This document shows positions 20,757-32,459 of a stretch of 64,000 nucleotides of DNA, piece after piece; the first letter of the stretch is position 1, and each line of letters starts with the position of its first letter. The stretch is from the NCBI RefSeq assembly GCF_022458985.1, contig NC_061771.1, forward strand, positions 31,263,764-31,327,763, read 5' to 3'. The position numbers and the translations under genes are program-made. This DNA comes from Mugil cephalus (lineage: Eukaryota > Chordata > Actinopteri > Mugiliformes > Mugilidae). The notes beneath the pieces are model-generated. The model was not told where the DNA came from, searched no databases, and worked only from the letters and a program-made list of their open reading frames with translations.

Positions 20757-23700
20757 TAGTGACTCCAAACAATAGCCGAAGTCACTGAGAGGCTAAGTAA
20801 GGTAGCATTGCAAGGCTGACTCGCTACACAAACAACAAGCCATTTCCGTGTTTCCGACTGTGTTCGTATTTATTTCAACGCCAAACCAACAAACAAGGCA
20901 AGGCACGGCAAGATCGTCAGTATACTCAGTTCGCAATTGATTTAGCAGTCAAGAAAAAATACACTCTCCCTACTCACCCCCTCTCCATGCTGCCACTGCA
21001 TTGAACAGGTGAATATAACGCCATTCATTCAATCATTCAATCACTGGTCCTTGACCACACCCCACAAACATCAACATACTAGCATATAGCTCCTACAACC
21101 CAGCCCCTAATTATTAACACTGTAATAAAATCCAGAATTGTCCCCGTTTATAGTCCATCAGCACAGTTCATCAATGGGATCTTCTTCCTGGAACACAAGT
21201 CCAGTCAAGTCCAGAAGTTCAAACACACAGCTTCCTGGAGTAGTCCATGTCTCACTGTCAGTGAGTAGAGTCAGTTTGTCTCAGCAAATTGCTCTCTGAG
21301 AATTGAGAGGTGAGGCTCCCGCTTCCTGCAATAGACAGACCTTGGTTATGGGCTTGTCCAAGGAGCTGGTCTTGGTCTTGATCAACAACCATTGCATGAA
21401 TCCTCTTTTGGATGACTCTTCCTATGACCCACAAGTTCCAAGGTGCTGTCTCATCTACAATAAGCATGATGTCCCCTACCCTAAAGTTGCGCTTGATCCC
21501 AGTCCACTTCTGACGTTCCTGCAACTGTGGTAAATATTCCTTGGTCCATCGCTTCCAAGATAGATTGGACATGTACTGGACTTGCTTCCAGCGACAATGA
21601 GCGTAGATATCATTCCTCTGAAATTCCCCTGGTGGTAGGGAAGGGGAGGTTTTCAACAGCAAGAGATGATTGGGTGTTAAAGCCTCCAGATCATTAGGGT
21701 CGGTTGAGGCCTTGGTGATTGGATGACCATTAATAAAGCTTCCACCTCACAGAGGACAGTGTGCAGTTCCTCCTCATCAAGACTTTCTGCACAGATCTAA
21801 TCAATCTTTCCCAGGCGTCAAAAACCACCGAAAAACCCACTTTATCTCCTTCTGAAGAAGAACCTCATTTATCTGAACTTGGTTCTCTTTTCACCATGCT
21901 CCTCCGGCTCCTGACCTCAAAAGGTCCAAAGTCGTCCACACCTACTCTGGTGAATGGAGCTTCATCTGTACAGACTCTGTCAACAGGAAGATCTGCCATC
22001 AGCTGGGACCCTGGAGCAGCTTGCAGCCTGCGGCAGACAACACACTTTGCCAAAACCCTCCTTATGGCTGTGCCAACTCCTGGAATCCAGCAACTTTGAT
22101 GCAATTTGGACAACATGTAATTACGTCCTCCATGACCAACTTGATGTATGTGCCTTAGGAGAATGTCTGCAATGTGGATATGTCTGTTATTCAACGCTTT
22201 TTTGGATTCTGCAATGTGGAGCTCTTTATTCAGGATAGCAGGAAGAGCCGAACCGCCCTACCTAATCTTCCACCAACCCTCAGGATACCATCTTCCAGCA
22301 CCGGAGAGAGAACTTGAAGATGTGACTATTTTTCTTGACATTTCTGCCACTCTGTAGACTGGAGAGCTCATCAGGAAACCTCTTCCTCTGGCAAAATCTG
22401 ACAATTTCCTTTTCAGCATCCAGCAACTCATCTACTGTGGGCAAACCCTCAAACCAGGTCCTTGAACCCTTCATTTCCCTGCTCAGAGGAAGATCTTTGT
22501 TGCTCCCTTGAGTCAGACTGGATGGAGGCTGCATCAGACCATTTCCTCCTCTGGCTGAGACACCGCAGCAAGTTCTTTAGCCCAATGACCCAAGCCACAG
22601 CCCTTCTCAAATGGGTCCAAGAGAAAAAACAATGGATGAGGTCTGCACCACATTCACTGCCACGCTGACCTTTACTTCTGGGTCGTTTGGCAAAGGTTCA
22701 CTCAAACAATCTGGACTCGCAGGCCAGTCCTGCTCAGGATGCAGAAGGTACACAGGTCCTGACAACCAAGTCTCACTCTCAGAAACGTGTCAACCTACAG
22801 GCCTCTGGAGGCCACATCTGCAGGATTGCTTAATGTGTTTACATACCTCAACTGAGATGGCTGTGATGGCTATTTCTGAGACCCTGTTGGCAACAAAGGT
22901 GCGGAATCTTGAACTCTCGTTCTTAATGTATTTTAGAACTGAGCTCCATACAAGGTATCGAGACTGATTAAAGAGACACCCTGGACTTTCCCGCGAAGAA
23001 GCTGTTGTACACCTGTGCATGTGCATCATACAGAAGTAGGTAGGACACTGCACCATTTTCACTTGCGTCTGTAAAGTGGTGCAATTGTGCTCTAGTGACT
23101 TGTCCAAAATCTGGGGCTTTAGGCACCAAGCAACCTGGAAGTGTTCTAACTGATGGAGTTCCCTTAACCAGTTTGTCCATTCCTGTGCTGTGCTGTCTGA
23201 TGGTGGTATAGGGTCATCCCAGCCGAGTTGAGAGCTGTGCAGGCAGCTGTGCAGGCAGCTCTTGCAAGATGATCTTAGCAGAGACAACAATGGGACTCAG
23301 TATTCCTAGGGGATCATATATCGAACTGATGACAGAGAGGATCCCCCTTCTCGTCAAAGGCCTGTCCTGCACCACGATCTTGAACTTGAAGACATCAGAC
23401 TGAATGCACCATTGCACCCCAAGCACTCTGTCAACCGGTAGTAGGTCGTGGTCCAGGTTCTGAAATCCACCAAGTCTTGGGTGCAATCACCGTTGGGCCA
23501 CCAGTGAAACAAGCCAGAACGCCAATCAGTGAGCTAGTGAGATCTGGCCCTTGTAGGAGTTGAGCATTGAGAGATGTTGAATGGAAAGTGGCTGCACAAT
23601 CAAAAACCACACAGATTTTTCCTTTCTGAGGGTGGTAAACACCATGGTGTGGGATATACTACAGTCTCCCATCACTATGTGCCAGCTCACCTGAAGGTAC

Positions 23701-26700
23701 TTGCTCTGCGTATCCCTTGGCAACCATGTCATTCATAAAATCTGTGTACTGCTGTTGAAATGATAAGTCCCTTTTGAACCTCCTCTTCAGGTTTAGAGCA
23801 TGCTGCTCTGCAACCTTCTTGTTGTTCGGCATGTTCACACAATTTTTCCTCAGGGGCAATGCAACCTGGTAATGACCATCAATAAGTCTGGCTGAATCCT
23901 GAACCAGCTCCATGAAGCTTTGACCCTCTCTGGACTTACCAGGCTTTTCATCATAAACGCATTCTGGAAAATCTGTTCTGAACTGCTGCTGCCAGAGCTC
24001 CTCCAAGTTCAGGATTGAGATTCTGTTAACAGCTGCAACATCCATTCCATCACCATTGTCTCCTCCCAGCGGTCCATAAACAGTCCAACCCAGACTAGTT
24101 TTAACGGCATAGGGTTCATCGTCCACACTACGAATGACTTGTAGCAGTTCCAATGCCTTTGGTTCATTTGTTCCAATCCACAGCTCAACTTCGGAGTCAA
24201 TCTCAGGTAAGTGAACATCTCCCAAGTGAAGCCACCTCTGAAGATCCCTTTGACATGGAATATTTTCCCTATGCACTAGCATACACTCCTGAGTGTAGGT
24301 ATTGGGCAAATACCCAGTAAGTCTCCTCGTCTAGGCCAGCCACCTCCAGTCCTGTGATCCCATAGCTATTAACAATGTTCTCTTGACCCAATGTCCACAA
24401 AAGAATTTGTGTTCTTTTCCCTGAGAGGTCGAGCTTGTTCATGAGGTTAACTGTGCAGAAAACAGCCGTGCTAACCTGATCCAAGAAGGCATAAGTGACC
24501 ACTGCATGTTACATTTTTTTGGATTTAATCTGTACTGGAACTATAGGCAATTTGCAATCATGACCACCAGCCCCAGTAAGCCCACTGGATACCAGAGCAC
24601 AGCCTACTTCAGTGCCTGGTTCTCCCTCTGTTGCGGAACCTTTCCCTTTGAGTGGATGTGAAGCATTGTTGGGTGTTTTAAACTACACGCTTTGTATGAG
24701 AGACGCTTTCGACAGTTCTTGCTGATGTGTCCTGTACACAATCAGCCAAAGCACAGTCCCTTTTCCCTTAGCAAGGTGATCTTCTCAGTGTGAGCCCTTT
24801 TCACCAGTTGAGGGCAAAACTCCACAGTGTGTCCACCTTCACAAAACACACAGGCTTTCTTGACTGTTGAGATTGTGTCTGGCCTCTTTCCCTTCGTTAC
24901 AGTGTTATTGTTCTCTACAGGATTCACAGTTGTGGCAAAGGTACTTCCTTTTGGCCTAGATCTGGGTTTCAAGCTCGTTCGATTCATACCTCTGATCAAC
25001 ACTGGTATCACCAGTGTTGATCAGAGCATTCAGGGCATCTTGAATGTCCCCGAATACTGGGCATTCAGGGCATCTTGAATGCCTCTCTTGTATTTCACAA
25101 GCAGTTGTCCTCCACCGATCCCTTAGCTTGTAAGGCAACTTTTTTTATTATTTTCAGCAAATTAGCAGGCATATCCATTTCAAACATGAATTGGACTTCA
25201 TTCATTGCATTTGAACAGCCTCTGAGAAATAAGCTATAGTCTTGGAGTACTTTAAAACACTTTGATTAGATTGGGGCCCATGACAATGCCTTGTCCACAT
25301 AAGCAACTGCAAGCCTTTGTTCGTTTCCAAAATGTTCCCATAGTAGGATTCTAGCCTGAGCATAGCCCCTGGCTGGGTCCATATGTTGGCAGCTTCTTAC
25401 ATGGTCCCTTGGGCGACCCCTGGTGAATTGCTCAAGGAAGTACAGGCAATCACTGTAACTGTCAGACTTGCTTTCAACACCATTTTCAAAGTCTCTCATA
25501 AATGTATGGAACTGCAATGGATCACCATCGAAGACCTGAATATCTCTTTTTGGCAAGGATGAACGTTGCTGCTGTTGTATCAGTAGTGTTGTTATTTCAT
25601 TCTGTCTTTTCATGATGTTGAGAATATTATTTTGCTGCCCATTGCCTACAGAACCTTCAGTGTTGTAAATGGTTCCATGTTGCATCTGATCATTAGGAGC
25701 ACTGGACCGAGGATTGAGCTCAAGTAGGTGGCGCTTTAAGGCAAGAGGCTGAAGGTGAGCAGCATGGGAATTGGGCCTTGTTGCCTGGTCGCTAACGGTG
25801 ATTTTGAGTTGTTGTTTAGGCGTTTCCAGCCTCTGAGGAATTAAAGGAGCTGCGTCGATATTGAACTTTGCTTGTACTTGTTAATTTTTGAGGTAAGAAT
25901 TCATTGTATTAGATCAATCTGTTAGAGTGTGTTTAGAACCAGATGTGCTAGCAGCCCTTAGCACACTCACTATAGCCAAGTGCGCAGCAATTTCCTCATC
26001 CAACTTGAGTCTTTCCCCATGTTTCTTTATTTGATGCTCTTCCTCCTCCAGTGCATGTTTATCCTGTAGAAGTTTTTGCCATGCCATCAATGCAGCCAAA
26101 TCAGCTTCAGCCTTAATGGGAGCAGAGGAGGTGCCTGACACAGAGGACCTTTTTCCACTTCCAGATTTTTTTCCACTTGCAGCGCTTTGTGCAGATCGTC
26201 TGCTTTGCACATTTGATATGCTATCACTTGGTTTCACATCATCATGTAAGCCTCTCTAAACAGAGGAGGTGGACTGAGATTTAATTTACCATCTATATAC
26301 AATTCGATTTTGACTTCTGTCCCCAAGAAGTTTCAACACCATTCACACCTTGAGCCTCCAGGCTCCCATGGACAATAGCCTCGTTAGAGCTCTATTCATA
26401 GTGTAAGTAGCCTAGGTACACCATTAGTGACCATTTCCATTATGGAAATTAGTGACCCCAGTTTCTGGTCAAGCAAGTTTTGGGTGGGTGGTACCCACAG
26501 AGTTTTTTCCAATTTAAACCTCAATTTCCCACTAGTTTATCAGAACTGAAGAAGCCACTCTGATGAGTGGCGGAACGTCTTCAAGAAATTCTACAAGTCC
26601 AGCTGACCTTATTCAACGCTTTTTTGGATGTATCAAGGAGCTGACTGAGAATTTGCAACTGGGATTTCAACTCTTGTGCATTTTCATTTCGTTTCATAGG

Positions 26701-27030
26701 CTCTTTCATTGCGGGTATTAAGCCTTTTATTTTATTCACATGTGCTTTACGTTCTTTTTGCAATGTTTCAACTTTATTTGCCAAGGCCTTTGCAGTAAGT
26801 TAGACATTTTGTTTAACATCCAGTGCTTCAGACCCATTGTTTTCCCACTCGTTCCCTTATTTCATTCGTATTGCCTTTTGAAATTCAGCGACAAGCCATT
26901 TCCGTGTTTCTGGCTGTTTTATTTCAATGCTGAGAAAACAAACAAACAAGGCAAGGCACGGCAAGATGTTCAGGATACTCAGTTTGCAATTGATTTAGTG
27001 GTCAACATTTTAGTGGTCCTTGTCCACACC
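20757..27030 (-). mobile_element. BEL/Pao LTR-retrotransposon fossil, copy A
   Basis: A fossil on the - strand. From right to left it has an LTR relic (about 26890-27030), a gag region with helical and CCHC-like parts (26780-24740, 'CVFCEGGHTVEFCPQLV'), a protease region, RT and RNase H (about 24310-22300, 'WTVYGPLGG', '[14 protein letters not shown]'), an integrase with an H2C2 finger and 'VDDFGPFEVR' (about 22190-21870), a C-terminal BEL domain (21660-21260) and an LTR (about 20757-21120). It has many breaks and is dead. A Penelope 3' end sits in its gag part. It shares its insertion point and most of its sequence with copy B, differing by only a few percent by eye, so both descend from one insertion that was later duplicated with its TRIM gene. 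Confidence 0.85.
26255..26605 (+). mobile_element. Penelope-like element 3' end nested in the BEL fossil
   Basis: Matches the 3' untranslated end of the PLE at 41590-41935 and 62990-63330, with the conserved closing wording 'cagaactgaagaagccactc' and 'gaacgtcttcaagaaattc'. The coding part is absent here. The BEL gag resumes immediately afterwards, which shows nesting on the opposite strand. Confidence 0.65.
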
Positions 27031-29413
27031 CCCCGTGACGCGTGTGACCGACATGTATTTTAATAATGATAACCACCACAGCTGTACTTTAAAAGCAAAA
27101 TCCTTTCACAGGTATTTATTCACAGGACATAACATAAAGTTAAATGTATTTTTAGAATAAAATAAATTTGAAATGAAATAAAATTGCACAGAATTACCCA
27201 AATAGAAATAAAGGGACGGTCAAAATAAAATATAGTTTTCTTTCTTTGGTTTCAGTTAGACACTCTTAAAGTAAAGTACCTTAAGTATCTTTTTAATATT
27301 TTTGTTTCAAGCAAAACCACTTTACTTTTCAAAAGGTAACCTTTTGTTTTTATACTTGCTTTGGCTCTCAACAAAGACGGTCGCATTTCTCCTCCCTCAT
27401 CTTGCCTGCTTTGCTTCTCTCATCTCGTCTGTCTACTGTCTATACTTTTGAGAGACTCTGCACTGCTCTCCGAATTACAAAAAATCATGGAATTGATTAG
27501 CTGGTCTCTCAACGCCATTGACACAATTTTTTCAACGAGAAGCCTGGGTTCGGGGGAGCCGGACTGCCCTGCCGGAGCGTTCGCAGCTGGCTACACGATG
27601 GAGGCGTGGGAGAGGTGGATGGTCGTGTGTCTGGCGGCTCTTTCTTTGGAGGATACTGAAGACATCTATCTATTCAGAACCATGATCACAGGTCTTTCGC
27701 TGATTGGATTAGACATTGCCTTGATTTATCAAGGACATCTAAAAACGATGACAGCTGTCCAAAGCCCCATAAAGCTGCCCGGCATGATTGGAGCGGTGGG
27801 CAGAGCTGTTGGCGCTCAGACTGTGGCTATCGACCACAAATTGGATGACATCATGGAGAAGCTTTCGGCTTTGCAAAGGGAAAGGGGACGATTCAGAGGC
27901 CAGAATGGACAAACAGAGTAGTCGTGCAAAAGGATGCGTCTACTCGCACCAAGACCAAACAATCACAATCTTATCTGATTTTGGCGCCCTCACACATCAC
28001 TGGCCTTGGCCAATGCCGCTGCTGGAACAACAACTCCCAATGAAGATCATTGCAGTGAGACGCTCTTGTATTCCTCACCCCAACTCCCACGGACACCTGC
28101 TGATAGTTGACTCTGTTTGGGACCTGATCAAGGTTGCCTCCGGACTGAGGTACCAAGATTGTGATTCTAGGCGAAGCGGCTCTCCAGATCCACACATACG
28201 CATGCATACGGACAGATATGCAATTACACCCCCTACCCTCATCCAACGTCTTTCGAGGCTTTTTACTGCCAGTGACAAGCGGGAGGCACCGTAGTTGGCT
28301 GTAGAACGAATGGCCGTTTATTTGCACTGGTTAACCCCATCCCCACCACCCCTTCTCAGTCACCCCCCATCCCGATGCAAGTCTTGAGTTTTTATGATGT
28401 AAAGTGTACTTATTATGTGCTTGTGTTGCTGAGGTGTTTTTTTTTATGTTCCCACACTGTACTCCCCACAAGAGCATGGTGTGGGGGTTGCATTTTCTCC
28501 TCCCCTCTCCTCATGTCACTCTGCATCTTTTTTTCCTGTAATTTCCCAAATTTGCAGGACAAATAAAGGTTCTCTGATTCTGATTCTGATTGAAAATAAA
28601 TAATATTTAATACCTTTTAGAAACTTTAAGTTACCTTCAAAACTCAGTACTCTTTAATTTCACAACACCTCAAGATTCAATATTCTACCTGTGGACCCAA
28701 CACATTCATATGAAACAACTTAAATGAGATTAACCCGTTGCAGGCGTGTTAGTTGAAGCTTATGTGCGGTGTGTGCGCTTCACTCAGAGCTGAGCACAAA
28801 ATAAAAGCACGTGCATGTCTATGTTAGTACTCACGAAATCCAAAGTTTTTTGTAGGGGGGATGAGAGTCTCACGATGATAATGGCAATGGCGGTGGCAGT
28901 CATTCCAATCACACGCGGGAAATCCGTCTTTCTCTCCAACGTCCGTCTCCTTAAAGCACATTAGCATTAGCTTTGCTTTAGCTTCAGAAAAATCACAATG
29001 CTAGAACTAAGATATGCAGGCACATTAGCACTGAATGCTACCGTTAATTAGCACGTCACTAACGGTGTTACACATTCCGTTTCTCTTCACTATAACAGTA
29101 AGCTATAGCACACAAATTAGGCATACACATCAGATTCACCTCTTGCAGGTCACACAGACGTTCATATCAGGACCACGAGTAGTCGACCTCCACGATTAAA
29201 CTTAGATGCTTCCTACACCACGATGCCTCTTCTCTTAGCTCTCTGGTTCATAGCTTCCGTCTCTCTCCTCTAGCTGCTTACTCCTCCCCACACTAATCTG
29301 CGCCACTAGCCCCGCCCCTTAAACGGAGACTTTACTCTGATTGGCTCGTGAGTTTTAACTAACCAAAGGAGAAACAGGAATGAAATGTTTGACCGGTAAC
29401 AGGTTACGTTACA
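27031..29413 (-). mobile_element. Unclassified composite repeat, copy A (outer shell split by an inner element)
   Basis: The outer shell is 27110-27357 plus 28595-29413. On the - strand its right end looks like a promoter: a CCAAT box (CCAATCAG at 29337-29344), a GC box (GGGGCGGGGC near 29312), then a GTGAGT donor near 28830. An AATAAA lies at its far end near 27117, and the right edge reads TGTAACG on the - strand. This resembles an LTR or a retroposon promoter and is treated here as a fossil. The inner element is 27358-28594. A second copy lies at 42276-44560. Confidence 0.45.
27358..28594 (+). mobile_element. Unclassified retroposon-like element with a small membrane-protein frame, copy A
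   Basis: About 1.24 kb, ending in AATAAA followed by a (TGATTC)n tail, the kind of short tandem tail left by CR1/L2-group reverse transcription. It carries a 144-codon frame (ATG 27487 to 27921) with one predicted membrane segment ('MITGLSLIGLDIALIY') and a C-terminal helical part ('AIDHKLDDIMEKLSAL'). A second open frame overlaps its end and runs to 28294. The second copy at 42511-43760 has both frames open as well. I do not recognise the protein. Confidence 0.5.
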
Positions 29414-29679
29414 CATATAAACACGGCTGCTTCCTCTCTCTTACTTAATGAACTTAAAGACCTTTGTGTAAATTTATCTTTTAACTGTAAATAGTCCTAT
29501 TTATTGAACTGTACATGTTATGTTTATGTTTTTAACCAACACAAATTTTAACCAATTATACCTATTATGAACTCTATTTATTTATGAACTTTGTTTTAAC
29601 ACAGCATGTTATATTACTATTAATTGTTTATTATGCTCTGTAACTTTTATGGTTTTTGTACAGGGCTACAATTATATTA
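29414..29679. other. AT-rich sequence at the outer edge of the compound insertion
   Basis: No coding signal. It is present at the matching place in copy B (44580-44840). It ends at 'gtacagggcta', after which repeat X begins, so this is probably the last part of the inserted material. Confidence 0.35.
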
Positions 29680-30130
29680 CACAAACACCTCTGACACTAT
29701 TAGACAAGATTCCACGGTGTTACACATGATTGTACTACACAAATAAAGAAGTTTATAGGAGAGTTTATAGGAGTCAAATCTGATCCTTCCAGCTTTACTC
29801 CTCCTCTAACTGTATCTCTACTTCATAAGTTTTGTTTTCTCCTTCAGGTTTTCATGTGATTATTATTCTAACGAACATAGAACAACAGGACTTGTGTTTG
29901 GTCCATCTTTTTTTTTGCAGTGAGACTTTATTTCAATCTGCAGGAACTCATCTTCATGTTACAGTCTTTTACAGCTCTGGGTCAATCCCACATTCAGTCT
30001 AAAGTTACATCACTCATTTCATTTCTCCTATAAACTTCTAGATTTGTGTAATACAATCATGTGTAACACTGTGGAATCTTGTGTAATAGTGTCTGAGCGG
30101 TTTGTGTAATATAACAATAGGAGCAACTTT
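29680..30130. repeat. Repeat X, copies 2a (+) and 2b (-), forming an inverted pair
   Basis: 29680-29765 is a partial + copy. 29771-30120 is a fuller - strand copy. On the - strand the latter reads into 'cagttagaggaggagtaaag' and 'ctggaaggatcagatt', recognisably the first exon of the TRIM units ('cagtcagaggaggagctaaa', 'ctggaaagaccagatt'). So X is a divergent TRIM-type upstream region with no coding exon attached. Confidence 0.55.
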
Positions 30131-30274
30131 ATCATGCCTTATATTTGCGTGATGCAGTTTTTTGAATTGGCAGTTGTACCACATTTCACTTAAATTAGTA
30201 GCAATAAAAGTAAAAAGGGAAATGTGAAAATGTGTCCACTGAACGTCATCCCCTGTCCTTTATTATCTCACCTC
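30131..30274. other. Intergenic, nothing identified
   Basis: Short AT-rich spacer between repeat X and a MITE. Confidence 0.3.
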
Positions 30275-30622
30275 CTTAAAGGGACAGTTGAATATTTTGG
30301 CAATTTTGTTGCATGAATCATCATTAGTCACATAAGCAGGTACATTCCCTGTAAATATCAGAGCCTTTTGTTTTGAGAGCCTGGAGGCAGAGATGCACAT
30401 TACTGTGTGAACACACCCTAGTGTCCATAAGAGCCATTTGGCTTTGTAGAATTGTGCATATGATTAGTTTAGAGCGACCTCTACTGTCCAACTCCATTGT
30501 ATTCACTGAGCAGCTTGGATCTGTGCTTCAGGACTCTCAAAACAACAAGGCATTGGTAACATACCTCCTCGTTATTATTGCAATAGACAACTTTGCCAAA
30601 ATGTTGAACTATCACTTTTAAG
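30275..30622. mobile_element. piggyBac-like MITE
   Basis: Inverted ends AGGGACAGTTGAATATTTTG(GC) and, reversed, AAGTGATAGTTCAACATTTT(GGC), each bordered by TTAA (30276-30279 and 30618-30621), the piggyBac target sequence. The 348-bp interior is non-coding. Fish genomes hold many such TTAA-flanked elements beginning with similar 'aaagggacagtt' wording. Confidence 0.55.
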
Positions 30623-30970
30623 TAATCCATAGATTTTGTTACATAATTATGTCATCATTTCATTGAATGTCCTGTTCTATATTCCTTAATTTTCTGAATA
30701 TAAAGTTGGATGAGGAGCATAGTTATGCAAGTACCTCCAGATGTCTTGATGTCGACAGCTCCCGTTACAGGTGTGTTTTGTGTAACTATATATAGATTGG
30801 TAGACAAAATATCGGAAACATTTTTGAGGGGTAAACACATTTGTCTCCTGACAAAGGTTAAATATGGAGTTTAAGCTGGAAGAGTTCGTAAACAATTTGA
30901 TTGGTTTGATTCGACTGGATACGCGTTTACGTGTCAGTAATTACATTGTGTGCACATAATGTCTCTGTTT
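30623..30970. other. Upstream/intron sequence of the HECT-like pseudogene
   Basis: No coding signal. It ends in the acceptor-like 'ctgttttgcag' at 30965-30975, so at least its right part is probably an intron of the broken gene that follows. Confidence 0.35.
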
Positions 30971-30975
30971 TGCAG

Positions 30976-31720
30976 GAAGTACACCAACCTCTTTGCACCT
31001 ATCATCACTGACGATGATGAAGATGAATTTGTCGTTCTTGAGGGGAAAAAAGGACATGCCCTCAGAAACATCTGAGTGAGTCATATAGACACAACACAAG
31101 TAGGAAATAAACGACAATTACACAAATGTGAGGACTCACTAAAACGAAATCCAGTCTGACATTCTCTGCCTGTAACTACAGTTGTTGTTACTGTTGTTGA
31201 GATGTGTGTTAGAAGAGAGTCCTTTGGAATTAAGTTAATAAGAATAAAGAAAGTGCTCATTCTTTTACAGATTGACTTATAAGTGTCTCTCGTGTCAATT
31301 ACATGTCAGGATATAGTATATGAACATGGAATGAAAGACTTTGGTTTAGTAAAGTAGCTACTGTGTTTTGAATCAATTTTTAATGTCTTTAATTTTTAAA
31401 TGGCTTCTTTCTAGACCCACAACTGTGCAGGCCTCTGAAATAATTGCAGAGTTGCCACTTGCAATAGGCCACAAGAAAGTCAGCAGATTCAACATGTAGA
31501 GATCTGACGTATGGGATGGAGCTGTAAGAGTCTTTTGACGCAGCTCATCCTCTAAAAAAAAAGGACATCTTTGTGAAGTTCACAGAAGATGCATCAGGGT
31601 CCTTTGAAGAAGGGTTGGACACAGGTGGGCCGAGGCCAGAATTCCTCACACTTCTAATGAATCACCTGAGAAATCGTCCCATCTTCGATAGACCTCCAAA
31701 AAATTCTAAATTCAGCATTT
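30976..31720 (+). pseudogene. G2E3/HECT-like E3 ligase pseudogene fragment (two exons)
   Basis: Exon a (30976-31075) lies between a CAG acceptor and a GTGAGT donor and encodes 'KYTNLFAPIITDDDEDEFVV', the acidic stretch that precedes the HECT-like part in fish G2E3-like proteins. Exon b starts at 31415 after 'ttctag' with 'PTTVQASEIIAELPLAIG', then 'SDVWDGAVRVF' and 'VKFTEDASGSFEEGLDTGG' followed by 'PRPEFLTLLMNHL'. In-frame stops and a frame shift in the purine run of exon a disrupt it. Because the intron is kept, it is a duplicated gene fragment, not a processed copy. The family is recalled from motif wording. The N- and C-terminal parts are missing. Confidence 0.6.
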
Positions 31721-32459
31721 AAGTTTAGGAGAGAAAATTGTCCACATGCTGCTCTCTGACCAACTGACCAGTAATGTTGCCTGGGAATCAGAACTCCAGA
31801 GAATTTATCTAATGATGATGCAGCATTTCTTAACACAAATATAATATAAAATGGATATGCCATCATGAAGAGGAAACAGGTGAATGGGGAGTTGGACCTA
31901 TAAGTGAACTATGTTGCCCCGTCAGCTGTAATAGAGACCATCTTTCAACTCCAGCATCTTTAAAAGTAAAAGTCTAATCAACTGCAATGATCCACATATT
32001 AATCAGACCTCTGACAGAACTTTGACATGTAGTCTTTATTAATGTTGGATTATAACTCTAGGCCTGACAATAATAAACCAAATGAATGAATAGAAAGATT
32101 GTTGAAGTTAAACACAGAAGTCAGAATGACGTGAGACCCTTAGAATTGTCTTCTGTCAGTAATTTTTAAGTAGTGATATATATATATATCTTTCTCTTTC
32201 CTATGTATTTTTTTCTTTTTTCAGTTTTCCATCTGTATTGACAAAATTCCAAATAAACCTTCTTCTTCTACTTTTTTTTTCTGAAATATTTTGTCTACTG
32301 ATATGAGCTTTTGTCTTTATATGTAATCTGTGTAAATAAATACGACTAAAACTAAAAGTCAAATGAAACGACTATATTTATAATATTTGGATGCAGGATG
32401 ATTGAAGTTATCTAACATGTGTACAAAGACCATGGGAATGCTGTAAAACGCATTAATTT
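31721..32459. other. Non-coding sequence downstream of the HECT-like pseudogene
   Basis: Possible decayed remainder of the same gene near 31740-31830. Beyond it is AT-rich DNA with a short TA run at 32178-32190 and an AATAAA at 32252. Nothing else recognised. Confidence 0.3.
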
